This document shows, piece after piece, positions 16,887 through 25,377 of a DNA stretch of 39,814 bases; the stretch's first letter is position 1; each line of letters opens with the position of its first letter. This stretch comes from Acidaminococcaceae bacterium. Its GTDB lineage: Bacteria; Bacillota; Negativicutes; Acidaminococcales; Acidaminococcaceae. A program made the position numbers and the translations under genes. A model generated the notes under the pieces. It did not search any database and was not told the DNA's origin. It saw nothing but the letters and a program-made list of their open reading frames with translations. The DNA lies in NCBI GenBank assembly GCA_022653215.1, contig JALCSJ010000002.1:1-39814 (forward strand), read 5' to 3'.

Positions 16887-16925
16887 TATTGCAACATTAT
16901 ACATCTGTATTGCATAATAATGCAA
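16887..16925. promoter_or_regulatory. argB promoter covered by a tandem ARG-box pair
   Basis: Minus-strand promoter: TTGCAT (16925-16920), 18 bp, TATAAT (16901-16896). Two 18-bp boxes, TATTGCAACATTATACAT (16887-16904) and TATTGCATAATAATGCAA (16908-16925), are 3 bp apart. Both follow the TnTGnATwwwwATnCAnA plan of ArgR/AhrC operators; the second is a near-perfect palindrome. One covers the -10 and start site, the other the -35, so repression by arginine-bound ArgR is the natural reading. Confidence 0.8.
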
Positions 16926-17175
16926 GCCTTTTTTTATTTTTTTTTTATAAATCTATACTTCATTGTATAAGAAGTATTTTACTACGGATACTTCTATTTA
17001 GCAAAAGTTTTTTAGGAAAAAAAGTTAGGGTTTTTAAGTCAAAATCTTCTGCCTTTTAGGGTTTCTTTGCCTTTTAAATGATATTCTCCGGTTTTTTCAA
17101 GAAATCAGCTCTTAACTGTGGCTTTTTCCCTTAATAGATAGTAAAATGAACTAGTAGTATGGTTAGGAGGAATCT
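16926..17175. other. AT-rich intergenic stretch between argB and the GT51 gene
   Basis: Contains long T runs near 16928-16946, a 7-bp inverted repeat ATACTTC/GAAGTAT (16955-16977), and otherwise no ORF or RNA gene that I can support. The promoter of the GT51 gene should lie in its right part (a TAAAAT near 17140 is a weak -10 candidate without a convincing -35). Confidence 0.4.
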
Positions 17176-17982
17176 ATGAAGAAACTTATTGCAATATTAT
17201 TCGTTTTATCCGCATTTTTATGCTATAAAGCTACCAGACCTGTCAAGCATTCTGCTCCTTCCACGTCAAACAATTCTCAAGCCACTGAAAAAGCACCTAC
17301 TCATGGTATAGACACCGGTAATATAATACCAACTGTTAACCAGTGGCCTCAACCTGTTAGCAGATTTTATCATGCTTACTATTTAAAAAATTTTTGCCAA
17401 GAAAAAATAGGTCTTAAAGACTGGGTTTCTTTGGAAAAAACCCCTAAAAATCTTCAGCATGCTTTGGTTTCCATTGAAGATAAACGTTTTTATGAGCACC
17501 ATGGTATTGATGCGGACGGTATTTTACGTGCTACTCTGGTCAATATTCAGGAGGGAGGTATTGTCCAGGGGGGTAGCACTCTTACCCAGCAGTTAGTAAA
17601 AAACAATCTGCTGTCTGATGAGCAAACTATAGGCAGAAAAGTTCAGGAAGCCAGTTTTGCCTTTTTAGTAGAAAGCCGCTATAGCAAAGAAGAAATTTTG
17701 GAAATGTATTTTAATACTACCTATTTCGGAGGCGGTGCTACGGGCATTAAGCAAGCAGCTAAAACTTTCTTTGGACTGGAACCTTTTCAGCTGTCTCTCA
17801 GCGAATGTGCTGTCATAGCAGGTCTTCCCAATGCTCCCAGTGCTTTAAATCCTCTGGAAAATCCGGAAGGCTGTCTAAAGAGACGTAATCTGGTACTGAA
17901 GGCTATGGGCGACGTAGGCTATCTGCGTAAAGACGAGGTTACCGCTGCCCAGGCTGAGCCTTTAGGAGTAAAGGAAAAGTAA
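17176..17982 (+). CDS. Monofunctional peptidoglycan glycosyltransferase (GT51)
   Basis: 268 residues: an N-terminal membrane anchor (about residues 3-17), a low-complexity linker rich in S/T/N, then a GT51 domain. Family motifs are EDKRFYEHHGID (catalytic Glu about residue 101), GGSTLTQQLVKN (132-143), IGRKVQEA and the KEEILEMYFNTTYFGGGATGI region. The second catalytic Glu is in the EEILE segment. No transpeptidase domain follows, so this is an MtgA-like enzyme that polymerises lipid II on the outer membrane face. GGAGG sits 7 nt before the ATG. The gene stands alone and converges on pgi through a shared terminator. Confidence 0.93.
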   Translation: MKKLIAILFVLSAFLCYKATRPVKHSAPSTSNNSQATEKAPTHGIDTGNIIPTVNQWPQPVSRFYHAYYLKNFCQEKIGLKDWVSLEKTPKNLQHALVSIEDKRFYEHHGIDADGILRATLVNIQEGGIVQGGSTLTQQLVKNNLLSDEQTIGRKVQEASFAFLVESRYSKEEILEMYFNTTYFGGGATGIKQAAKTFFGLEPFQLSLSECAVIAGLPNAPSALNPLENPEGCLKRRNLVLKAMGDVGYLRKDEVTAAQAEPLGVKEK

Positions 17983-18016
17983 AAAAAAAGACGTTCATCA
18001 GAACGTCTTTTTTTTG
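17982..18016. terminator. Bidirectional terminator between the GT51 gene and pgi
   Basis: AAAAAAAAAGACGTTC-ATCA-GAACGTCTTTTTTTT. A compact stem with A and T runs on both sides, so it terminates in both directions. Confidence 0.92.
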
Positions 18017-18017
18017 C

Positions 18018-19466
18018 TTATAAGTGACTCTTCATAATACGTTTGTAGATTTCTACCCCGGGTTGGTCGTAGGCATCTACCTGAGCTAATTCCCCTTCAT
18101 AGGCGATGCTTAGCATTAGGAAGAAGAAAATCTGTCCTAAGAAATATTCATCCAGTTTTGGCAAATAATACTTAGCGTTAAACCTGTTGTCGCTTGTTAA
18201 AGCTTCTTCATTAGCTTCTTGAGCAATAGATAGGGCTTTGTCTACATCCAGTCCTGCATATTTAGCATAGGCCGGAATGTCCGGGAATGGTTTTCCTAAA
18301 ATTATTTTGTTTCTTCTGTCCCCTACAGTCAAGAATTGAATAACTTTATCTTTGCGTCCTTCTTGGTGAAGCTGAGTCTGAGAATGCATATCAGTTGTGC
18401 CGATAGCCGGTACCGGTGTTCTGCCGTAGAACACGTCCTGGCCTGCTCTGTTCTTTTTCTTGCCCAAAGATTCAGCTAAAAGCTGTACATACCATTCAGA
18501 CAAAGATTTCAGACACATGCCATATGGCATCATGACTTCAATATTACGGTTATATTTAGCACCTGCCACATATTTCAAAAAAGCATTCATCAGAGCCGGA
18601 TTTTTTTGAGGATCAGCCCCCACACAAGCAGCATCCATGTCGGCAGCACCTAATAGCAGTTTATCCATATCCATACCTAAAACAGCTGCCACAATCAGGC
18701 CCGGTGTAGACAGAACGCTAAAGCGCCCTCCGATTCCTTCTACTACATCAAACATGGGCCAATGATATTTTTGTGCCAGCATATTCAATGGTCCCTGCTT
18801 ATTACCTTTATCGGTAACTACAGCAGCGTCTACTTCAAACATATCCGGCTGCTCAGATAACTTTTGGTAGAAATACAAGAATGCTGCCGTAGTTTCCAAT
18901 GTAGTTCCCGACTTAGAGATTGGAATTAATGTAACTCTGAGTTTGTATTGTTGGCATACATTCATACGCTGAGCCTGATACAATAATTGATGCCACAACG
19001 CATCCATCTGCTCTGCATCTACGTTGTTCCCGCTGAAATAAATTCCTGACATTCTGGTACCTTCCTGGTCAGGCTTTCTATCCCAAAAGGCATTGGTATA
19101 GCAGTCATACAAAACTTTTCCGCCTAAAAAAGAACCGCCAATACCACAAAAAATCACAACATCCCTATTCTTACGAATAGTCTCTCCCAAGTTCTTTAGT
19201 TCTTTAATCAAGTCCGGAGTATTGGGGTTTCCTTCTTTTATATAGGGAAGTCTTGGAAAATACACATGTTCCGGTGTACCGTCCTTGGATAAATGTCCCG
19301 TTGAAATACCTGTGGCACGCATCTTGGCAATGTTCTTTTCTGCCATGTCCAGCTGCTTCTTTGCCTCTGCAAAATCCTGAGGTTGAATTCGGTCTTGTCC
19401 TAACATATTGGTGTAATCAAAATAAAAACCAGACTGCAAGGTAATTCTTTTTTCCGTATCACTCAT
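18018..19466 (-). CDS. pgi: Glucose-6-phosphate isomerase
   Basis: 482 residues. Motifs include VIFCGIGGSFLGGKVLYDC, the phosphate loop ISKSGTTLET, and GIGGRFSVLSTPGL, which resembles PGI signature 1; the C-terminus ends in AYDQPGVEIYK, the PGI signature 2 region. It interconverts glucose-6-phosphate and fructose-6-phosphate for glycolysis and gluconeogenesis. AGAGGG precedes the ATG. Flanked by terminators on both sides and served by its own promoter, so monocistronic. Confidence 0.96.
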   Translation of the reverse strand: MSDTEKRITLQSGFYFDYTNMLGQDRIQPQDFAEAKKQLDMAEKNIAKMRATGISTGHLSKDGTPEHVYFPRLPYIKEGNPNTPDLIKELKNLGETIRKNRDVVIFCGIGGSFLGGKVLYDCYTNAFWDRKPDQEGTRMSGIYFSGNNVDAEQMDALWHQLLYQAQRMNVCQQYKLRVTLIPISKSGTTLETTAAFLYFYQKLSEQPDMFEVDAAVVTDKGNKQGPLNMLAQKYHWPMFDVVEGIGGRFSVLSTPGLIVAAVLGMDMDKLLLGAADMDAACVGADPQKNPALMNAFLKYVAGAKYNRNIEVMMPYGMCLKSLSEWYVQLLAESLGKKKNRAGQDVFYGRTPVPAIGTTDMHSQTQLHQEGRKDKVIQFLTVGDRRNKIILGKPFPDIPAYAKYAGLDVDKALSIAQEANEEALTSDNRFNAKYYLPKLDEYFLGQIFFFLMLSIAYEGELAQVDAYDQPGVEIYKRIMKSHL

Positions 19467-19500
19467 AATCTGCCGCCCTCTTTCAGAACCTTTTGCCTAT

Positions 19501-19529
19501 ATTTTAGCATACTTAGTAGTCATTAGCAA
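19501..19529 (-). promoter_or_regulatory. pgi promoter
   Basis: Minus strand TTGCTA (19529-19524), 17 bp, TAAAAT (19506-19501) with TG at the extended -10 position (TGCTAAAAT); about 35 nt upstream of the pgi start codon. Confidence 0.65.
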
Positions 19530-19540
19530 AAACTATAACA

Positions 19541-19573
19541 AAAAAGAGACTATTCCGAAGAATAGTCTCTTTA
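19541..19573 (-). terminator. Terminator of the rplM-rpsI operon
   Basis: AAAGAGACTATTC-CGAA-GAATAGTCTCTTT; read on the minus strand it is followed by a T run (TTTTTTGTT). Lies 22 nt after the rpsI stop. Confidence 0.88.
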
Positions 19574-19594
19574 GCCCAAAATAGGACCTTTTTA

Positions 19595-19987
19595 TTATCT
19601 CTTGCTATACTGAGAAGCCTTACGAGCCTTCTTTAAACCATATTTACGACGCTCTTTCTCGCGAGGGTTTCTGGTTAAAAAGCCTGCTTTTTTCAAAACA
19701 GGACGGAACTCCAAGTCAACTTTCAATAAAGCTCTGGCAATACCATGACGAATAGCGCCTGCTTGGCCGGAAATACCTCCGCCCACAACGTTTGCCAAAA
19801 CATCATATTTGCCTAAAGTTTCAGTAGCTTCCAATGGTTGACGAACAATCAATTCCAAAGTCTTCAATCCAAAATATTTAGCTAATTCTTCGCCGTTAAT
19901 CGTAATCTTGCCGTCACCCGGAACAAGGCGAACACGAGCAACAGAACTTTTACGACTACCAGTTGCATCATAAGTAACTTTTGCCAT
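19595..19987 (-). CDS. rpsI: 30S ribosomal protein S9
   Basis: 130 residues, full length. The start [31 protein letters not shown] and the C-terminus [21 protein letters not shown] are diagnostic; the basic SKR tail reaches the P-site tRNA in the 30S subunit. It is the second gene of the classic L13-S9 operon, 22 nt behind rplM. Confidence 0.98.
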   Translation of the reverse strand: MAKVTYDATGSRKSSVARVRLVPGDGKITINGEELAKYFGLKTLELIVRQPLEATETLGKYDVLANVVGGGISGQAGAIRHGIARALLKVDLEFRPVLKKAGFLTRNPREKERRKYGLKKARKASQYSKR

Positions 19988-20009
19988 CTTTTACGTTCTC
20001 CTCTCCTGA

Positions 20010-20447
20010 TTAACGAATATCTATGGTCAGAACTTCCGGCTTTTGAGCTGCATGAGGATGTTCAGGACCAGCATAAACGTGTAGTTTTGTGAAAATCTGA
20101 CTGCCAAGGCGATTACGAGGCACCATGCCGCGCACTGCCATTTCTACCATTCTTACAGGGTCTTTCTTCAATAATTCCCCTGCCTTGGTGTAGGTTGCCC
20201 CACCCAAATAACCGGAATGACGGAAATAAATCTTATGAACTAATTTTTTGCCGGTAAGTTTAATCTTCTCAGCATTAATAATAATAACATGATCACCTGT
20301 GTCCATGTGGGGAGTAAATGTTGGTTTATTCTTACCACGGAGAACTTTAGCAACTTCTGCGGCCAAACGGCCTAAAGTTTTGTCAGCAGCGTCAACAACA
20401 TACCATTTGCGTTCGATGGTTGACGGTGTGGCCATATATGTCTTCAT
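20010..20447 (-). CDS. rplM: 50S ribosomal protein L13
   Basis: 145 residues: [67 protein letters not shown], a standard L13, with the later GMVPRNRLG motif. An early assembly protein of the 50S subunit. AGGAGG lies before the ATG. It is preceded by a strong promoter and a leader of about 100 nt that may mediate autoregulation. Confidence 0.98.
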   Translation of the reverse strand: MKTYMATPSTIERKWYVVDAADKTLGRLAAEVAKVLRGKNKPTFTPHMDTGDHVIIINAEKIKLTGKKLVHKIYFRHSGYLGGATYTKAGELLKKDPVRMVEMAVRGMVPRNRLGSQIFTKLHVYAGPEHPHAAQKPEVLTIDIR

Positions 20448-20550
20448 CCTTATTCCTCCTATTAAACTATAATAATTTTACTTTCTAAACATTGTATCTG
20501 TGATGAGCTTTTTCGGGAGTCGGGGCTAACGACTTACCTCAAAGCGATAC
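20448..20550 (-). ncRNA. rplM 5' leader, candidate ribosomal-protein (L13) leader
   Basis: About 100 nt between the predicted start of transcription and rplM. It contains a small hairpin AGTCG-TTAGCCC-CGACT (20534-20518) and GC-rich islands in an AT-rich background. Bacillota L13 leaders are known autoregulatory RNAs; I cannot confirm that this matches the Rfam model. Confidence 0.4.
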
Positions 20551-20556
20551 CCATAT

Positions 20557-20585
20557 ATTGTAAACATTTTTACGTATTATGTCAA
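20557..20585 (-). promoter_or_regulatory. rplM-rpsI promoter
   Basis: Minus strand TTGACA (20585-20580), 17 bp, TACAAT (20562-20557). Near consensus. The -35 overlaps the last codons and stop of the upstream ROK gene. Confidence 0.82.
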
Positions 20586-21481
20586 GGGTTTATAGCCTTC
20601 TCTTGTAAAAAATAATACAAAGCTCCAATCATGCCCGCCCTGTTTCCCAGCTTAGCACAAACTAAATTTGTAGTATCGTAAATATGCTTTAATAAAATAC
20701 TTTTGAGTGCATTCTGCAATTTAGGCAACAAATAATCTGCCTGAGCCATAATACCACCACCCAGAACAATAACCTGTGGATTAACAACATAACAAATATT
20801 AGCTATTCCCTCTGCCCATCTGGCAACCATTTTATCAATAGCTGCAACTGCGGCACTATCCCCTTCTTTAGCCTTTGTAAAAATTTTTATACCATTTAAC
20901 TCCCTGATAGAACAACCTTTACTCTGAGCCATATCGCGAATAAGCCCTGCCGTAGAAGCTAAATCTTCCCAGTTTTCCTGTTCTCCCGCCTGCATGAGGC
21001 CAACCTCACCTGCACAGTAAGATGCCCCTTCCCAGAGCTTTCCTTCCAGCATGAGAGCACCGCCAATCCCTGTACCAAAAGCGATACAAAACAAGGAATT
21101 TGCCTTCTGTCCTGCTCCCTGCCAGTATTCTCCCAGACAAACAGCATTCACATCGTTAATAATCGTAGCTTGCAGATTTATTTTTTCTTGAATAAAAGCA
21201 GGAAGATTTACTCCTGCATAGTCCGGAAAATAGAGAGGCGCACGGATAATACAACTGTTTTTTGTATTAACCATTCCTGCCGTACAAAAAGCAACACCTT
21301 GAATATTGTAGTTCTTTTGATATTCTTTCACAATAGACAAAAGACTCTGCAAAAAAGCATTTATGCCATTTACAGCTATACAATTATCAGTATTTCCCGT
21401 AATGGAAAATTTGCCGGTTTCATCTGCAACTCCATGTTTTATAGATGTTCCGCCTATATCAAGGCATACATACCAGCTCAT
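20582..21481 (-). CDS. ROK family sugar kinase
   Basis: 299 residues with the actin-like ATPase pattern: CLDIGGTSIKHGVAD (phosphate 1), IINDVNAVCLGEYWQGAG, CIAFGTGIGGALMLEGKLWEGAS (phosphate 2) and VIVLGGGIM (adenosine). ROK proteins phosphorylate glucose, fructose, N-acetylmannosamine and similar sugars. The Cys-rich zinc motif of many ROK kinases (CxCGxxGCxE) is absent: the equivalent region reads GEVGLMQAGEQENWEDLAS. No helix-turn-helix is present, so it is not a repressor. Substrate unassigned. GGAGG sits before the ATG; the gene follows the aquaporin gene after a palindromic hairpin. Confidence 0.85.
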   Translation of the reverse strand: MSWYVCLDIGGTSIKHGVADETGKFSITGNTDNCIAVNGINAFLQSLLSIVKEYQKNYNIQGVAFCTAGMVNTKNSCIIRAPLYFPDYAGVNLPAFIQEKINLQATIINDVNAVCLGEYWQGAGQKANSLFCIAFGTGIGGALMLEGKLWEGASYCAGEVGLMQAGEQENWEDLASTAGLIRDMAQSKGCSIRELNGIKIFTKAKEGDSAAVAAIDKMVARWAEGIANICYVVNPQVIVLGGGIMAQADYLLPKLQNALKSILLKHIYDTTNLVCAKLGNRAGMIGALYYFLQEKAINP

Positions 21482-21501
21482 AATTCCTCCCCAATAGACA
21501 G

Positions 21502-21530
21502 AAAGGGACGGTCCAGGACCGTCCCCAGTA
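21502..21530. repeat. GGGACGGTCC palindrome (REP-like / terminator)
   Basis: GGGACGGTCC-A-GGACCGTCCC (21505-21525), perfect 10-bp arms around one base, in the gap between the aquaporin and ROK genes. On the minus strand it is followed by TTTCT, so it can act as a weak terminator. The core resembles the GGGGACGGT...ACCGTCCCC palindromes common in Bacillota intergenic regions. Confidence 0.6.
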
Positions 21531-21536
21531 TTGCTG

Positions 21537-22229
21537 TTATTTTTTCTCGTTAGTTAATGCACCGTAAACAAAAGCAGCCAGGAAAGCACCAATCAAAGGT
21601 CCTACAATGAAGACCCACAATTGCTGCAAAGCCAGACCACCGCTTAAAATTGCCGGTCCAAAGCTTCTGGCCGGATTGACGGAAGTTCCGGTAAAAGGAA
21701 TACCAAGAATGTGCACTAAGGTTAATGTTAAGCCGATTACCAAACCTGCTACAGAAGAAAATTCCGGCTTAGAAGTAACACCCAGAATGGCAATAACAAA
21801 AACAAAGGTGAGAACAACCTCTACCAAAAGTGCCGTTGACATACTGATTCCCAAGGCACTGGCCGAGCCATAACCATTGGTTCCCAAAGCAGCGTTGCTG
21901 CCAAATATAACTACCAATATAGCAGCACCTGCTGTTGCTCCCAAAAATTGGGCAATTACATAACATACGAAATCATGCAAAGTCATACGCTTTGCTACCA
22001 ACATACCAAAAGAAACAGCCGGATTAATATGGCAGCCGGAAATATTCCCGATAGAATATGCCATAGCCACAATGGACAGGCCAAAAGCAAAAGCAATCAA
22101 TAATGTAGAAAAAGCCAATTGAATATGCTGCCCTGCGTTAGCCAAAAGAGTGTTAGCCGCAACAGCGCTACCACAGCCAAAAACCACCAAAACTGCTGTA
22201 CCTACAAACTCTGCAACAGACTTATTCAC
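21537..22229 (-). CDS. aqpZ: Aquaporin (AqpZ-like water channel)
   Basis: 230 residues, six-helix MIP channel. Both NPA boxes are present: ISGCHINPAVSFG and GTSVNPARSFGPA. The selectivity-filter residues known from E. coli AqpZ (Phe in helix 2, His in helix 5, Thr and Arg in loop E) are all matched: FAFGLS, LTLVHILGIP, TSVNPARS. That favours a water channel over a GlpF-type glycerol facilitator. Start is a GTG with GGGGAG upstream. It lies ahead of a ROK kinase, without an obvious functional tie. Confidence 0.92.
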   Translation of the reverse strand: MNKSVAEFVGTAVLVVFGCGSAVAANTLLANAGQHIQLAFSTLLIAFAFGLSIVAMAYSIGNISGCHINPAVSFGMLVAKRMTLHDFVCYVIAQFLGATAGAAILVVIFGSNAALGTNGYGSASALGISMSTALLVEVVLTFVFVIAILGVTSKPEFSSVAGLVIGLTLTLVHILGIPFTGTSVNPARSFGPAILSGGLALQQLWVFIVGPLIGAFLAAFVYGALTNEKK

Positions 22230-22246
22230 AATAACTACTCCCCTTC

Positions 22247-22274
22247 ATTATAAAATTGACCTTAGTAAAACCAA
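22247..22274 (-). promoter_or_regulatory. Promoter of the aquaporin gene
   Basis: Minus strand TTGGTT (22274-22269), 16 bp, TATAAT (22252-22247), about 20 nt before the start codon. A small inverted repeat TAAAACC-AA-GGTTTTA overlaps the -35. Confidence 0.5.
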
Positions 22275-22335
22275 GGTTTTATTGATGTACTATAAATTCC
22301 TCGTCTGTACCTTTAGCTATTCATAAGATATTATT

Positions 22336-23799
22336 TTATTTTGTTTTTATAAATTCTATAGCTTTTTGCAAACGAGTCAAAGTTTTTTCTTTACCTAAAA
22401 GTACCATTACGTCAAACATGCCGGGGCTGAAAGTTCTGCCTGTTAAAGCCAGCCTGGTTGGATGGATGACCTTGCCCAGAGATAAGCCCTGTTCTGCGGC
22501 TATGTCATTGTAGGCCTGTTCAGTAGTGGTTAAATCAAACTGTGGTAAAGCAGCTAACTTGTCATAACAAATTTGCAACAGTCCTATTGTTTCAGGTTTG
22601 AAATGTTTAGCCACACCTTTTTCTTCATATTCCGTAACATCCTTAAAGAAATATGTAGAAGCGTCAACTAATTCCAGCAGAGTTTTCACTCGCACTCTTA
22701 CCACATCAATCAAATGAGCAAAAAATTCTTTGTTGTCATTAATAAAAGCATCATCCACCAGACCTGCTGCCTTAAAGAAAGGTGTAGCCGCCGCCACGAT
22801 ATTAGCCAAAGGCAATGTTGATAAATACTGACCATTCAGCCAGGTAAGCTTTTTGGTATCGTAAATAGCAGCTTTTTTTGACATCTTGCTGAAATCAAAG
22901 ACCTTTACAGTATCAGCCAAGGTAAAGATTTCATCATTACTGCCCGGTGCCCAGCCTAACAAAGTCAGATAGTTTATAATGGCTTCCGGCAAATACCCTT
23001 GATCCCTAAATTCTTCTACTGAAGTAGCTCCATGGCGTTTAGAAAGCTTGCTTCTATCCGGAGCCAAAATCATAGGCATATGACCAAATTGAGGCACTTT
23101 ATATCCTAATGCTTCATAAACTAAAATTTGTTTAGGAGTATTGGACAAATGTTCTTCCGCTCTTAATACATGGGTAATTCCCATAAAATGGTCATCAATA
23201 ACCACAGCGAAATTATAAGTGGGAATTCCATTGCTTTTCATAATAACAAAATCATCAAACTGATCCATGTTGAAATCTACGTCACCATGAATTAAATCAT
23301 GAACAGTAATAGTACCTTCCAAAGGAATCTTAATCCGCACAGAATATTTTTCCCCTGCAGCAGCACGTTTCTTGGCTTCTTCCACAGGAATATCCCGGCA
23401 TGTTCTGGCATAGCGGAAAGGTTGTTTCAGTTCTCTTTGTTTTTCTCTTTGGGCTTCCAAATCCTCAGTAGTACAAAAACAATAGTAAGCCTTACCCTCG
23501 TCTAAAAGCTGTTGGCAATACTTTTTATATAAGTCAAAACGCTGTGATTGATAATAGGGGCCCTTGTCTCCGCCTACTTCCGGTCCTTCGTCCCAGTTAA
23601 GGCCCAGCCATTTTAAGCTAGTCAGGATTTGGCTCACAGAATCTTCTTTTAATCTTTCTTGATCAGTATCTTCAATACGTAAAACCATTTTTCCTTTATG
23701 GCTTTTGGCAAACAGCCAATTAAACAATGCCGTTCTGGCACCGCCAATATGCAAATATCCGGTAGGACTTGGTGCAAATCTCACCCTGACTTCTTCCAT
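22336..23799 (-). CDS. gltX: Glutamyl-tRNA synthetase, copy 1
   Basis: 487 residues, class I synthetase. The HIGH region is FAPSPTGYLHIGGARTALFNWL; the KMSKS equivalent is DRSKLSKRHGATS; zinc-site cysteines appear in AYYCFCTTEDLE and FRYARTC. It charges tRNA-Glu with glutamate. A second complete GluRS (29255-30724) is present in this window; such pairs can divide tRNA-Glu and tRNA-Gln charging. This copy is outside the conserved ctsR-gltX-cysS neighbourhood. An extended -10 promoter is seen upstream (TGATATAAT at 23840-23835). GlnRS is excluded by the family motifs and length. Confidence 0.95.
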   Translation of the reverse strand: MEEVRVRFAPSPTGYLHIGGARTALFNWLFAKSHKGKMVLRIEDTDQERLKEDSVSQILTSLKWLGLNWDEGPEVGGDKGPYYQSQRFDLYKKYCQQLLDEGKAYYCFCTTEDLEAQREKQRELKQPFRYARTCRDIPVEEAKKRAAAGEKYSVRIKIPLEGTITVHDLIHGDVDFNMDQFDDFVIMKSNGIPTYNFAVVIDDHFMGITHVLRAEEHLSNTPKQILVYEALGYKVPQFGHMPMILAPDRSKLSKRHGATSVEEFRDQGYLPEAIINYLTLLGWAPGSNDEIFTLADTVKVFDFSKMSKKAAIYDTKKLTWLNGQYLSTLPLANIVAAATPFFKAAGLVDDAFINDNKEFFAHLIDVVRVRVKTLLELVDASTYFFKDVTEYEEKGVAKHFKPETIGLLQICYDKLAALPQFDLTTTEQAYNDIAAEQGLSLGKVIHPTRLALTGRTFSPGMFDVMVLLGKEKTLTRLQKAIEFIKTK

Positions 23800-23834
23800 C
23801 TATTTCACGCCTTCCTATATTTATTACTTAATTT

Positions 23835-23843
23835 ATTATATCA
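23835..23843 (-). promoter_or_regulatory. Extended -10 promoter of gltX copy 1
   Basis: Minus strand TGATATAAT; the -35 (TTTCAA at 16 bp) is weak. Lies about 36 nt upstream of the ATG, between the helicase gene end and gltX. Confidence 0.45.
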
Positions 23844-23862
23844 CAAACATTCTATATTGAAA

Positions 23863-25353
23863 TTATTTGTTTTTACTCTTAGTTGCTTTAGAATATCTGC
23901 CACCGGTTCTGGAAGTTTTACCTTTCGCTTTAAACGTTCTGCCACCCATTCCGGTTTTTCTGTCTTCTGTCTTAAATTTTCTCTCCCCGGTCCTAGCTGT
24001 TCTGCCACCGGTCTTAGAGGTCCTGCCTTCTTCTCTGAATGTTCTGCTACTAGACCTGGCTGCTCTGTCTTCTTCCGGGAACTTCTTATCCTGCTTGGAC
24101 TCTTTAGTTTTTAGCTTATCACGTTTTCTGGAAGCTTCTGCATATTTAGTACCACGTTTATTAGGTCCTACAGCACTTTTCCCCCGTTTGGGAATAGCCT
24201 TCTTTTTGGTGACAGGTTTTCTGGTTCTGGTTACGGTTTTGCCTTCTAAGTTCTGCCGTTCCATACTAATGCCCAATTTTTTTTCAATGTTAAGCAGCCA
24301 TTTACCGTCTTCGACTGTATAGAAAGTAACCGCAATACCGTCTCTGCCGGCTCTGGCCGTTCTACCCACTCTATGGACATACCAGTCAGGATCATGAGGA
24401 ATATCATAATTTACCACATGAGTAATACCCTCCACGTCCAAACCACGAGCCGCAATATCACTGGCCACTAAAATCTGGAGTTTAGCAGTACGGAAATTTT
24501 TCATAACATTGCGCCGTTTCACCTGAGACATATCTCCATGAAGCACGTCAACGTTGCATCCTTTGCTATAAAGGTAGTCATTAAGTTCTATGGCTCTTTC
24601 CTTACTGTCGCAAAAAACCAGCATTAAAAAAGGATTATAGCGCTCTATAAGCTCCAATAAAGCTTCCGGTTTGTGTTCTTGATTAACTTTAATGCAAATC
24701 TGCTGGATTTTGTCAGCGGTAACTCGTTCCGGATTAATATCAATAAGCAAACCATTGGTTGTAAGAGCCTTACCTAGTTTTTGCACTTCTTCATTTACTG
24801 TGGCAGAGCATAGCATGGTCTGATGCTTTTGCGGCATCATGGCAAGTAAAGCTTCAATATCCTGTCCGAAACCATATTTCAGCATTTCGTCAACCTCATC
24901 CAGGACAAGATAAGTTACGCCGCCCAGATTAGTATTCCCCTTGCGAATATGGTCCAAAAGTCTGCCCGGAGTACCAATCAAAATATGTGCTTTCCCCGCC
25001 AGTTTCTTTTTCTGTTCTTCAAAATCTCTGCCGCCGGTTACAGCTAAAGCATTAATGCCGGAATCGCCTACCAGTTTTTTGATTTCTCCTGCTGTCTGCT
25101 GAGCTAATTCCCTTGTGGGAGATAAGATTAGAGCCTGAACATATTTCTTATTAACGTCAATTTTTTCCATAAGGGGAATCACAAAGGCCAAGGTCTTGCC
25201 AACCCCGGTCTGTGCCCTGGCAATCACATCCCTGCCTCCTAAAAGTGCGGGAATAGCCCTTTCCTGTACCTGGGTAGGTTTATCTTTGCCTGTTTCATGC
25301 AATAGTTCTACTGTTCTATCACAAACCTTCAATTGAGTAAAGCCATTAGTCAT
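23863..25353 (-). CDS. DEAD-box RNA helicase with basic repetitive C-terminal tail
   Basis: 496 residues. Helicase motifs in order: Q motif FTQLKVCDRTVELL...PTQVQERAIP; I AQTGVGKT; Ia PTRELAQQ; DEVDEML for II; SATV for III; then ARGLDVEGITHVVNYD (V) and HRVGRTARAG (VI). The C-terminal ~110 residues are a low-complexity K/R/G/T tail with degenerate units such as RTSKTGGRTARTGERKFKTEDR, suited to non-specific RNA binding. Similar to CshA/CshB/DeaD types that act in ribosome biogenesis and mRNA decay; not assigned to one. Motif I has V in place of the common S. AGGAGGAG lies before the ATG, only 24 nt from a tRNA terminator. Confidence 0.92.
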   Translation of the reverse strand: MTNGFTQLKVCDRTVELLHETGKDKPTQVQERAIPALLGGRDVIARAQTGVGKTLAFVIPLMEKIDVNKKYVQALILSPTRELAQQTAGEIKKLVGDSGINALAVTGGRDFEEQKKKLAGKAHILIGTPGRLLDHIRKGNTNLGGVTYLVLDEVDEMLKYGFGQDIEALLAMMPQKHQTMLCSATVNEEVQKLGKALTTNGLLIDINPERVTADKIQQICIKVNQEHKPEALLELIERYNPFLMLVFCDSKERAIELNDYLYSKGCNVDVLHGDMSQVKRRNVMKNFRTAKLQILVASDIAARGLDVEGITHVVNYDIPHDPDWYVHRVGRTARAGRDGIAVTFYTVEDGKWLLNIEKKLGISMERQNLEGKTVTRTRKPVTKKKAIPKRGKSAVGPNKRGTKYAEASRKRDKLKTKESKQDKKFPEEDRAARSSSRTFREEGRTSKTGGRTARTGERKFKTEDRKTGMGGRTFKAKGKTSRTGGRYSKATKSKNK

Positions 25354-25377
25354 TATTTCATCTCCTCCTGTTTAATA

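Noticed and set aside
20582-21481. Possibility that the ROK protein is an XylR/NagC-type repressor
   Set aside because: It starts directly with the kinase domain and has no N-terminal helix-turn-helix.
22336-23799. Possibility that gltX copy 1 is a glutaminyl-tRNA synthetase
   Set aside because: Zinc-site cysteines, length and the SKLSKRHG loop fit GluRS; GlnRS has a different C-terminal domain and signature.
23870-24110. Repetitive DNA with recurring TTCTGCCACC-like units, considered as a CRISPR or minisatellite
   Set aside because: Units are degenerate, without constant spacers, and encode the in-frame K/R/G/T tail of the DEAD-box helicase.
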